64,000 bases of DNA. Origin: a virus. The notes under the pieces are model-generated. The model had not been told where the DNA came from, did no database searches, and worked only from the letters and a program-made list of their open reading frames with translations. Location of the stretch: IMG/VR virus record IMGVR_UViG_3300023178_000009, positions 62,001-126,000 of that record. One strand, given 5' to 3'. A program made the translations under genes and the position numbers. Positions 39,931-46,743 of the stretch are shown here, one piece after another. How positions within the stretch are numbered: the first letter of the stretch is position 1; every line of letters starts with the position of its first letter.

Positions 39931-40618
39931 TGATTTACCTCATATAGACAAATTAGAATTAGGCTTAAACAAGCTTTTTTCTAATTTCCAATATCTAGAT
40001 TTTAGTTTACCTATTCTTGCCGGCAAGCTTCATCCTGATATACACAATGATTTTTTAAGATTAGCTTATGAGTGTAGAGAAACCCTTAATCATCCTGATT
40101 TAGGTTTTCTAAAACATCATCATAATGTAGGTGCTAATGCAGGACAAACTGCAATTCCTATTACTAAAATTTTAGATTCAAACTTACATGCCTACATGAT
40201 AGGTTTGGCTACCTATTTTATGCATCAACGAACTGATAAGTCTTATTCTGAATTATGGTCTGGTGCTGCTATTCAAATGGCAGCTGTTCCATATAATAAA
40301 GAATCTTCTTGGTGGTTCAATTTGGCAGATTCGTCTAGTGAAAATTTACCACATGTTCATCCATGTACATTCACAACAGTTGTCTATGTAAAAAATTGTC
40401 ATGTAGCGCCTACAGTATTCTATGATTCAGAACGAAATGAAACATATGAACATTGGGGTAAAGATGGTGAAGTTGTCATCTTACCCGGTTGGGTATTTCA
40501 TGGTGTAGGTAAATTTTCTTCAGATGAGACAAGAATTACAGCCGCCTGCAATATCAATAAGTATTCAGAAGATTCGGCGCTTTGGTCATTTTTAACTGAT
40601 TTTGAAACCATTTTATAA
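39920..40618 (+). CDS. Putative 2OG-Fe(II) oxygenase
   Basis: A 232-residue oxygenase-like protein. NLPHVHPCTFTTVVYV carries the H-x-H type motif, GEVVILPGWVFHGVGKF the distal His and ETRITAACNIN the Arg strand. The N-terminal 100 residues are helical and have a HHHNVGANAG loop. It overlaps the DUF3310 gene and ends just before repeat copy B. As in several paralogues here, the second iron ligand is not the classical Asp. Confidence 0.7.
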   Translation: MKNDDLPHIDKLELGLNKLFSNFQYLDFSLPILAGKLHPDIHNDFLRLAYECRETLNHPDLGFLKHHHNVGANAGQTAIPITKILDSNLHAYMIGLATYFMHQRTDKSYSELWSGAAIQMAAVPYNKESSWWFNLADSSSENLPHVHPCTFTTVVYVKNCHVAPTVFYDSERNETYEHWGKDGEVVILPGWVFHGVGKFSSDETRITAACNINKYSEDSALWSFLTDFETIL

Positions 40619-40628
40619 GCAAAAGATC

Positions 40629-40778
40629 AAAAAGTTATATACTTAGACGAAAATAGTCTAAAAAAAGTGAAAAAAGTTCTTGAAAAAGTCTAATAAAATC
40701 AATAACTTGCAAGTCTTCAAAAAGTCTTTATAAATCAATAACTTAGAGATGTACATTCCTGTCACCGCTTGATAGAAT
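40629..40778 (+). repeat. 150-bp intergenic promoter repeat, copy B
   Basis: The second copy of the element at 21110-21259. The first 65 bases (AAAAAGTTATATACTTAGAC onward) match almost base for base; after that there are small differences and the palindrome ACTTGCAAGT, the second AATCAATAACTT unit and the promoter remain. It fills the 196-base gap between the oxygenase and the YodL-like gene. Confidence 0.9.
40750..40778 (+). promoter_or_regulatory. Promoter, TGTACA-N17-TAGAAT class, in repeat B
   Basis: TGTACA (40750-40755) and TAGAAT (40773-40778), 17 bases apart, at the end of repeat copy B. The YodL-like gene starts 37 bases later. Confidence 0.8.
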
Positions 40779-40814
40779 AGCACTTGTAAATTGGAAAAAC
40801 ACAGGAAAAAAGCT

Positions 40815-41129
40815 ATGGCAACATTCACTATTCACCAGCTCGACCGAGACCTCTCTGATCGAGATCTTGATACTTATCGTCGTCTGTCTTTCAATGATTC
40901 AGACTATCAACCTCAAGATTTTCAATACTTCAATCCAGTTGCTCGGGTTGAAGCGGTTGACCTCGACGATGTGTTTCATCTCACAAATGCTTGGAACAAT
41001 CCTGACGCAGTTCGTCGATTTATGCCAATGCACTCACTGAGTGTTGGTGATATTATTGAGACTCACACTGACGGTCATCGATATTTCATGGTGGCAGGTT
41101 TTGGTTTTAACGAAATTGAAGTAGCTTAA
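40815..41129 (+). CDS. YodL-domain-like protein, early gene
   Basis: A 104-residue protein starting at ATG 40815. The C-terminal half, MPMHSLSVGDIIETHTDGHR then YFMVAGFGFNEIEV, matches the YodL-like domain pattern (SVGDI...G..YxVxxxGF). YodL domains occur in polyvalent proteins of phages and conjugative elements that counter host defence, alongside ArdC domains. The other repeat copy drives an ArdC-N-like gene. Role inferred from domain and promoter. Confidence 0.65.
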   Translation: MATFTIHQLDRDLSDRDLDTYRRLSFNDSDYQPQDFQYFNPVARVEAVDLDDVFHLTNAWNNPDAVRRFMPMHSLSVGDIIETHTDGHRYFMVAGFGFNEIEVA

Positions 41130-41140
41130 GGAGAATGACT

Positions 41141-41803
41141 ATGACCAATCCAGTATACAACACTGAAGCTTTCGAAAAAATCATCAACGGTGGTTACACT
41201 GCATTCGAATTCACTGACGAAAAATATTTTTGGTCATCAAGTGTAGTTACAGTCTATGCGCGAGTCGACTACAAATATACAAAAGATGATGATATCAAGT
41301 ACGAGCTCAGGACCGAAATCAATCGATCGTCTGGTGGCGAAAATGGTTTGGACGCTATCGAAACTACCAATGCTTACATCAAACTACTTGGCGAAGCGTG
41401 CAACTTTGTCGAAGCCGTTCGCAATGACGAAGAAGCTATCATGACTGCTTTCGCAGATATCCAAGCAGAACAAAAACGTTTGCGTGATGAAGAAGAAGCC
41501 GAGCGTAAAGCGAGGATCGATGCTGATACCAGAATTGGTCATGAAAAAGCAAAAGCTATCGTCGGCGCAATGTTTGCAAATTGCAAACTCGCTTCTAACT
41601 ATCTTGATACCATCAAAGTTCGCGTACGTGGTAGTGATAAGACTTATGCTTTCTTCGCCGAGTGGACTGGTTCGATTGTGGCTTTTGCTGAACGAAGCAG
41701 ATACGGCGGTTATACACGCATTCGTCGATCCGCGCTAATCAATAAGATCTCTGAGATGGCTGAAATTGTACCCATTGAAGTGGCTGTCGAAGAAGCAGCA
41801 TAA
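41141..41803 (+). CDS. Hypothetical protein with central coiled coil
   Basis: A 220-residue protein; the ATG at 41141 is seven bases after AAGGAG and is preferred to one at 41135. The N-terminal part is beta-rich (YFWSSSVVTVYARVDYKY), the middle is a charged coiled coil (AEQKRLRDEEEAERKARID) and the C-terminus is helical. No family is recognised. It is the second gene behind repeat copy B, so probably early. Confidence 0.65.
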   Translation: MTNPVYNTEAFEKIINGGYTAFEFTDEKYFWSSSVVTVYARVDYKYTKDDDIKYELRTEINRSSGGENGLDAIETTNAYIKLLGEACNFVEAVRNDEEAIMTAFADIQAEQKRLRDEEEAERKARIDADTRIGHEKAKAIVGAMFANCKLASNYLDTIKVRVRGSDKTYAFFAEWTGSIVAFAERSRYGGYTRIRRSALINKISEMAEIVPIEVAVEEAA

Positions 41804-41806
41804 ATA
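41799..41806 (+). promoter_or_regulatory. Late-type promoter CATAAATA
   Basis: CATAAATA overlaps the previous stop codon and lies 20 bases before an exported-protein gene with a GGAGG site. It is the same variant as at 18248 and 53414. Confidence 0.5.
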
Positions 41807-41825
41807 AGGTTTGGAGGAACTTCCT

Positions 41826-42140
41826 ATGAAAAAATTATTCGCACTCGCATTGGTTCTCGTTGCTTTCGAAGCCAATGCACAGACAGAAGAAGAGAAAGTA
41901 GCAAACAACTTGTTTTGTAAGAATTGCTACACTGTTACAGATCCACAAACCGGAGACTTTATTCCTAAGTCACAGGTCCTTCGTAATCAATGTGATCGAA
42001 CAGCTACCGGTACTGGTGCATTTTGTGGTATAGTAGAAAAGAATATTGATCGTACAGCATGGTATGCACGTCGATCGATTGATAATAAGGTACAGCGTAC
42101 CATTAATCGTAAAATTGATAGAATCATGGATAAACTATGA
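41826..42140 (+). CDS. Small exported protein
   Basis: A 104-residue protein with a signal peptide (MKKLFALALVLVAFEANA, cut before QTEE). The mature part has paired cysteines (FCKNCYTV, RNQCDR, AFCGIV) and a basic C-terminus. It probably acts in the periplasm. It follows a late-type promoter and is coupled by ATGA to a membrane microprotein. Family not recognised. Confidence 0.7.
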   Translation: MKKLFALALVLVAFEANAQTEEEKVANNLFCKNCYTVTDPQTGDFIPKSQVLRNQCDRTATGTGAFCGIVEKNIDRTAWYARRSIDNKVQRTINRKIDRIMDKL

Positions 42141-42304
42141 ATAGATATGTAAAAATAGGTTTGCTTTATGGTATTGTTGTACCAGTAGCAATAGTTTGGG
42201 ATTTGCTGTTTACTGCTATCGAATACGCCTATAAAGGCTGTGCTTGGGTAGATAAAAAAGGTGAAGCCATCATTGATGACATTCAAGATGATTTGAGGAA
42301 ATAA
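42137..42304 (+). CDS. Small membrane protein
   Basis: A 55-residue frame coupled by ATGA to the exported protein. One membrane helix (IGLLYGIVVPVAIVWDLLF) is followed by a charged tail. It is the first of four tightly packed small genes, three with membrane helices, between 42137 and 42946. Function unknown. Confidence 0.65.
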   Translation: MNRYVKIGLLYGIVVPVAIVWDLLFTAIEYAYKGCAWVDKKGEAIIDDIQDDLRK

Positions 42305-42306
42305 TT

Positions 42307-42462
42307 ATGGAAAAAGTGGTTTTGATTGAAATTGACACAATGAATAAAATTCTCGCTGTTTTAGGTGCAATGCCTTACAATCAAGTTTCTGAACTAGTGG
42401 CTGAGATTCAAAACAATACGAATATTATTGATCGACCTAGTGGAGAAGCTGAGGCTGAGTAA
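42307..42462 (+). CDS. Small hypothetical protein
   Basis: A 51-residue acidic helical protein (MEKVVLIEIDTMNKILAVLG start) with a GAGGAAAT ribosome site; its stop shares a base with the next ATG. No family recognised. Confidence 0.6.
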   Translation: MEKVVLIEIDTMNKILAVLGAMPYNQVSELVAEIQNNTNIIDRPSGEAEAE

Positions 42463-42656
42463 TGGAACTTATTATCATGGCAATTGGTACACTCTATATT
42501 TTTGGATGGAGTGTCTTTTGGCTCACGATCATTGGTTTAATAGTTTGGGCGATTTGCAAATTTGCAGGCGTTATTTTTAAGTTTGCTTTTTATGGACTCC
42601 TCGGCATTTTAGCCTTGGGTTCTTTAATTAGTCTTTTGACATGGAGTTATGCATAA
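42462..42656 (+). CDS. Small membrane protein, two helices
   Basis: A 64-residue protein made almost entirely of hydrophobic helices (GTLYIFGWSVFWLTIIGLIV and FAFYGLLGILALGSLISLL). TAATG coupling links it to both neighbours. The hairpin-like topology would suit a holin or a membrane-active small protein, without further evidence. Confidence 0.6.
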   Translation: MELIIMAIGTLYIFGWSVFWLTIIGLIVWAICKFAGVIFKFAFYGLLGILALGSLISLLTWSYA

Positions 42657-42946
42657 TGGTCACGCGTGATCCAATGAAACGAGCTGAAGGTAGACAAAAG
42701 CCTGATCGCTCATGGTATCCAGAAAATTTTGATTGGTATTTGAAGTGGATCGCTTCAATCATGATTCTTATCTCACTTGCAATGAGATCTGCAGGACCAG
42801 ATTATCGAATGTATGATTTGGTATTCGGTGTTATTGGCATCCTATTGTGGTTATGGGTTTCAGTCATCTGGAGAGATCGAGCTCTTATTATGTTGAATGC
42901 AGTATCTGCGTTCATGTTGGCATCAACTATATTACGAGAAATTTAA
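42656..42946 (+). CDS. Small membrane protein
   Basis: A 96-residue protein with a polar N-terminus (MVTRDPMKRAEGRQKPDRSW) and two or three membrane helices (IASIMILISLAM, VFGVIGILLWLWVSV, LNAVSAFMLASTI). TAATG coupling on both sides. Function unknown. Confidence 0.65.
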   Translation: MVTRDPMKRAEGRQKPDRSWYPENFDWYLKWIASIMILISLAMRSAGPDYRMYDLVFGVIGILLWLWVSVIWRDRALIMLNAVSAFMLASTILREI

Positions 42947-43236
42947 TGAAAAATAGATATAGTGATGATTATCATTGGGAAAAACTCAATGACAAAGAGT
43001 ACAAGTTTGTGATGGAAGGCGACTCAATGAAGTACTGTCGTTATGGTGGTAAGGAAGGTCAAGAAAAACTGGATATAAATGATCTTGGTATGTTTGATCC
43101 GAGTGGCGGCCCGTATGTTGCAATTGGCTCTATAATTTTCTATGATGAGATTCAAGGTGGACAGAAGGGTGATGAACCACTGCTAGTAAATCATATTCGA
43201 CTTGATGGCGAAAATTTTATTATTAAGGTTGAGTAA
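42946..43236 (+). CDS. Hypothetical protein
   Basis: A 96-residue soluble protein (MKNRYSDDYHWEKLNDKEYK start) with Gly-rich turns (GGPYVAIGSIIFYDE). It is probably a small beta-sandwich. It is linked by TAATG upstream and lies five bases before thyX. No family recognised. Confidence 0.65.
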   Translation: MKNRYSDDYHWEKLNDKEYKFVMEGDSMKYCRYGGKEGQEKLDINDLGMFDPSGGPYVAIGSIIFYDEIQGGQKGDEPLLVNHIRLDGENFIIKVE

Positions 43237-43241
43237 AATAA

Positions 43242-43904
43242 ATGAAAGTAAAACTAATTAGTCATAGTCAGGTACCAGTAGATGTAGTATTTGATCGTGG
43301 TGATTATGCATCTGCCCTTGATCTCGTTGCTTTCTGTGCACGAGTCAGTAATCCTTCTAATCAGATGAACAAAGAGACATCTGAGAAGCTGGTTAAATAT
43401 CTTATCAAGCATAAACATTGGTCACCACTCGAGATGGTATCAGTGTGTATGGAAATAGAAACAACTCGTGATATTGCTCGTCAGTTATTGCGACATCGAT
43501 CGTTCTCATTCCAAGAATTCTCTCAACGATATGCAGATCCGACTGACATGGAAGAATATCCATTCGAAGTAAGAGAAGCACGTTTGCAAGATCCAAAGAA
43601 TCGTCAGAATAGTATTGCATGCGATGATGAATATATTATGGAGCGATGGGAAGATGAGCAACTGGCTGTTATCAATAGAGCTCAACGAGCATATAAATGG
43701 GCTATAGATCATGGCATTGCCAAAGAACAAGCTCGAGCTGTACTACCGGAAGGTAACACAATTTCCAGATTGTATGTAAATGGTACACTCAGGTCATGGG
43801 TACATTTTATTGAGCTGCGATCCGCAAATGGTACACAGCTCGAACACATGGAGTTAGCGAAAGAATGTGGAAAAGTTATATCGGATATATTTCCGCTGGT
43901 TTGA
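43242..43904 (+). CDS. thyX: Flavin-dependent thymidylate synthase ThyX
   Basis: A 220-residue ThyX. The signature RHRxxSxxxxSxR is intact as RHRSFSFQEFSQR (residues 84-96), and LPEGNTISRLYVNGTLRSW is the conserved C-terminal block. It makes dTMP from dUMP with FAD, NADPH and methylene-tetrahydrofolate. With NrdA/B and dCMP deaminase in this window, it completes a pyrimidine supply route. Its last 40 bases overlap a lipoprotein gene in another frame. ThyX is typical of marine phages, whereas T4 uses ThyA. Confidence 0.95.
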   Translation: MKVKLISHSQVPVDVVFDRGDYASALDLVAFCARVSNPSNQMNKETSEKLVKYLIKHKHWSPLEMVSVCMEIETTRDIARQLLRHRSFSFQEFSQRYADPTDMEEYPFEVREARLQDPKNRQNSIACDDEYIMERWEDEQLAVINRAQRAYKWAIDHGIAKEQARAVLPEGNTISRLYVNGTLRSWVHFIELRSANGTQLEHMELAKECGKVISDIFPLV

Positions 43905-44113
43905 TTCTCGCCGGTTGTGCTACAACAACGAAAGACGTTGAGCTAGAAGACATCGAGGTATCAGAAGCATATGAGCTTGAGTACGACTACGGCAACAGCT
44001 TCTGTAAGCGTTGGGAAAAAATCAGTGAAACTCGAAAGCGTTGTGAAATAATAAACGAAGAATTAGTTTGTGGCGATAAAGTATTTGAGATATACGAATG
44101 TACAGATTGGTAA
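43865..44113 (+). CDS. Small lipoprotein
   Basis: An 82-residue protein starting inside thyX. The signal MWKSYIGYISAGLILAGC has a lipobox (LAGC), so it would be lipid-anchored. The mature part is acidic with four cysteines (SFCKRW, KRCEII, LVCGDK, YECTDW) that suit disulfides. Function unknown; a second lipoprotein is at 11490. Confidence 0.7.
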   Translation: MWKSYIGYISAGLILAGCATTTKDVELEDIEVSEAYELEYDYGNSFCKRWEKISETRKRCEIINEELVCGDKVFEIYECTDW

Positions 44114-44268
44114 AACTTTGGAAAATTTGGCAGTATAGTCTGGGTGGTTATGATGACGATACCACAAAACCGTATGACAACTATATTACGTTTGTACGTA
44201 CTATCATTGTCGGTGTCAACTTCATGACCTGTTTTTTTATTATAGCAAATGTGGTGCATAACTGGTGA
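44098..44268 (+). CDS. Small membrane protein
   Basis: A 56-residue frame overlapping the lipoprotein end by 16 bases. A polar first half (GGYDDDTTKPYDNYI) is followed by a membrane helix (IIVGVNFMTCFFIIANVV). No family recognised. The next gene starts two bases after its stop. Confidence 0.55.
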   Translation: MYRLVKLWKIWQYSLGGYDDDTTKPYDNYITFVRTIIVGVNFMTCFFIIANVVHNW

Positions 44269-44270
44269 CT

Positions 44271-44405
44271 ATGAAAGATACGAAACGCTTGATTGACGAT
44301 GGCATTCTGGTGTACAATTACGACGAAAAGAAGTACTATATTAATGTAACGCTTGAAGAATTCGAGCGTATCATTCAACAACTATATGATGGACATAATC
44401 AGTGA
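44271..44405 (+). CDS. Small hypothetical protein
   Basis: A 44-residue soluble frame (MKDTKRLIDDGILVYNYDEK start) that overlaps the next gene by four bases (GTGA). Compact, with a helix at each end of a beta hairpin. Function unknown. Confidence 0.55.
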   Translation: MKDTKRLIDDGILVYNYDEKKYYINVTLEEFERIIQQLYDGHNQ

Positions 44406-44992
44406 ATAGATTTAGAATTGAACATACTCCACAGCAATGTGCTCAATCACATTGCGACAAGCATGTGCCTAAGATGTATGTCGAAGAAGCACAAATGCTC
44501 TGCACAGTTCATCGACTACTTGACGGTGAGTTGACAATGGTGCCTGCCCTTGATAAACAGGGGAATCAAGTCTATCTTAAATCAGGTGAGCCTCGCATGA
44601 AGAAGCACTGGCGTCTGCCTGACGAGCGCGAAGATGTACTATATAAGGCTGCACACATGAAGCATCCATGCACAGAATGGGCAATGGAGACAGCTGGTAA
44701 TTATCAGTGGGCATATCAAATGTTCCTGTATCTTGGCATCGAATACAACTATCGATATGGTAAAAGTCACAAGACTGATGCTTTGGATGGTTGGTTGTGT
44801 TATCCACCAAATAACATTAATCCATCACAGGAAGTTACACCTATGCCATTGGCGATGGGTGCTGCACCTGAATGTATTGATCCGAACGATGTAATTGGCT
44901 CGTATCGAAAGTTCTATCAGACTAAACAACATCGTTTCAAGATGGTTTGGTCTAAACGTCCTGTACCACAGTGGTTCCAGTTTGCAGCATAA
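44402..44992 (+). CDS. Conserved phage protein of unknown function
   Basis: A 196-residue protein starting at GTG (GTGA overlap). It contains HPCTEWAMETAGNYQWAYQM and YNYRYGKSHK, a pattern I recall from a family widespread in T4-like and other large phages (HPS/T.WARE.. NY.WL then YRYGK.H). The basic His-rich C-terminus and Trp/Tyr content suggest nucleic-acid or nucleotide binding, but no activity is known to me. A late promoter overlaps its stop. Confidence 0.75.
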   Translation: MNRFRIEHTPQQCAQSHCDKHVPKMYVEEAQMLCTVHRLLDGELTMVPALDKQGNQVYLKSGEPRMKKHWRLPDEREDVLYKAAHMKHPCTEWAMETAGNYQWAYQMFLYLGIEYNYRYGKSHKTDALDGWLCYPPNNINPSQEVTPMPLAMGAAPECIDPNDVIGSYRKFYQTKQHRFKMVWSKRPVPQWFQFAA

Positions 44993-44998
44993 TAAATA
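44991..44998 (+). promoter_or_regulatory. Late-type promoter AATAAATA
   Basis: AATAAATA, one mismatch from the T4 late consensus, lies 21 bases before the start of a 445-residue protein gene with an AAGGAG site. It would open the late operon that runs through IscU and the internal-protein genes. Confidence 0.5.
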
Positions 44999-45019
44999 GC
45001 CATAGACAAAGGAGTTTCT

Positions 45020-46357
45020 ATGGCACTTGCAAAGCTTACACCAGCTGAACTTAAAAAGAAAAATAGCAATACAGGCGAGCAGCGTATCGATATTCTTGAA
45101 CGCGCTATAAAAGAAGGTATTGTATTACCACTGGTTGATGGTAGTGAACTCAAGCTTGATAAATCTAAAGAAAATTTAGCAGGCATAGAACAGTTTCGAA
45201 AAGAAGAAAAAGCTTTTGAACTGACTGCAGGTTCGCGAACTATTAAATCGTCAGATATCGCTAAAAGTGCGCTTTTCGGTGGAGGCGGCGGTGGTGCCGG
45301 CGGTGGTACTCTTCAAACTGCAGTTGTAGAATCGATGCAATGTGTATATTGTCAGGCTATGCTCGACAATCCTGGCAAAGATATTTCATTTTTTACACCA
45401 TCTGTTTTGAAAAAAGCATATGCAAAATGTGAAGTTGGTAGTACGTCATTTGATGAAATACGAGATGCTGATTCTCTTTGGCACAACTCAGCATTTAAAT
45501 CAAGCGAAATATTGATATCAAAAGGATATATTAATAAGAGACATGTGTTTCATCGCGATTCAAATGTAATGAAAAAAATATATTCTATGAAGAAAGAAGC
45601 ATTTAAAAATTCAGGAATGGAAATCATGACTGATGATAAATGGAATCCTGGCGATATATGGGCCGTTGAAAAGAATTTTGATGTATCGAAGATGAGCACT
45701 CGTACGATTCAAGAATATAATCAAGATATTGCTGCAGCATTTAAAAACAAAAACTGTGTTGGTATTTCTCTGAAGCAGGTAAAGAAAGTTGCTAAGTTAT
45801 CAGTTCTCAATGAAGGTAATGCACGACCATCAAAATTAAAATTTGTTGAAGCTAAGACTCAAGGTCAGAATAGAAATAATACATTCTATTCTTCAAAAGG
45901 TGGTCAAATCATTTATTCTGATGGAAAGATGGAAGTTAGACCAAATTCAGGCTTGGCTATTATTAAAGCCGAGATTCTTGGAAAGACTGCACGAGGTGGT
46001 GGTGCAAGCTGGGGACCAATTACAGAATTTATCAATGATGTAACAGGCATAACTTTACCAAATAATTCTGCCATCGTAAATATGGCCAAAAATATAAAGA
46101 AGGGCAATAAACAAGATCTTCAAAAATTTTGGAATATGGCTAAGATGGTAAATAATCAGATTAAAGAAAAAGAATTTAAAGCTGAAGTACCAAAGCAAGA
46201 AATTGAATGGATACATGGAAAATTAGGAGTATGCACTTTATTAAGTATACTTGTGAAAAATAAAGGTACCAAAGCAAACAAGATTGTCAACTCTATACAT
46301 AATTATGCAGGTAGTCAATCTAAGTTGTCGAGTGTGTATATAAAGGTTTATGAATAA
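45020..46357 (+). CDS. Late protein with poly-Gly segment, function unknown
   Basis: A 445-residue protein. After a Lys-rich start (LTPAELKKKNSNTGEQRID) comes a glycine run (FGGGGGGAGGGTLQTA) followed by VESMQCVYCQAM. Similar poly-Gly plus Cys-containing proteins occur in marine T4-like phages as I recall. A segment NKNCVGISLKQVKKV resembles the GISLK strand found in some restriction-nuclease-fold phage proteins; the nuclease idea is weak. The late-type promoter suggests a virion or assembly role. The TAA-ATG junction with IscU overlaps by one base. Confidence 0.7.
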   Translation: MALAKLTPAELKKKNSNTGEQRIDILERAIKEGIVLPLVDGSELKLDKSKENLAGIEQFRKEEKAFELTAGSRTIKSSDIAKSALFGGGGGGAGGGTLQTAVVESMQCVYCQAMLDNPGKDISFFTPSVLKKAYAKCEVGSTSFDEIRDADSLWHNSAFKSSEILISKGYINKRHVFHRDSNVMKKIYSMKKEAFKNSGMEIMTDDKWNPGDIWAVEKNFDVSKMSTRTIQEYNQDIAAAFKNKNCVGISLKQVKKVAKLSVLNEGNARPSKLKFVEAKTQGQNRNNTFYSSKGGQIIYSDGKMEVRPNSGLAIIKAEILGKTARGGGASWGPITEFINDVTGITLPNNSAIVNMAKNIKKGNKQDLQKFWNMAKMVNNQIKEKEFKAEVPKQEIEWIHGKLGVCTLLSILVKNKGTKANKIVNSIHNYAGSQSKLSSVYIKVYE

Positions 46358-46743
46358 TGGCGTATAGTGAACAAGTAATGGATCACTACGAGAATCCACG
46401 AAATGTAGGAAAGCTCGATAAAGATGCACCTGACATTGGCACTGGTATGGTTGGTGCACCTGCATGCGGCGATGTTATGCAACTACAAATACAGGTAAAT
46501 GACGATGGAATTATCGAAGATGCTAGGTTTAAAACCTACGGATGCGGAAGTGCTATCGCTTCTTCCTCCCTCCTTACCGAATGGGTTAAAGGTAAGAGTC
46601 TTGATGAAGCTGGGAATATTAGAAACACCGATATTGCAGAAGAGCTCGCACTTCCACCAGTCAAAATCCACTGTAGTGTGCTTGCAGAAGATGCGATCAA
46701 AGCTGCGATAAAAGATTACAAGGAAAAAAATGAAAAAGTTTAA
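46357..46743 (+). CDS. iscU: IscU-type Fe-S cluster scaffold protein
   Basis: A 128-residue IscU, very close to E. coli IscU as I recall it along its whole length. All cluster ligands are present (Cys37, Cys63, Cys106) with Asp39 and the LPPVK chaperone-binding motif at 99-103 before KIHCS. It would assemble [2Fe-2S] clusters with a host cysteine desulfurase (IscS) and pass them on via HscA/HscB. No phage IscS, HscA or ferredoxin is seen here. It lies in a late operon between the poly-Gly protein and a probable internal capsid protein, with overlaps on both sides. The similarity to gammaproteobacterial IscU suggests transfer from such a host. Confidence 0.95.
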   Translation: MAYSEQVMDHYENPRNVGKLDKDAPDIGTGMVGAPACGDVMQLQIQVNDDGIIEDARFKTYGCGSAIASSSLLTEWVKGKSLDEAGNIRNTDIAEELALPPVKIHCSVLAEDAIKAAIKDYKEKNEKV

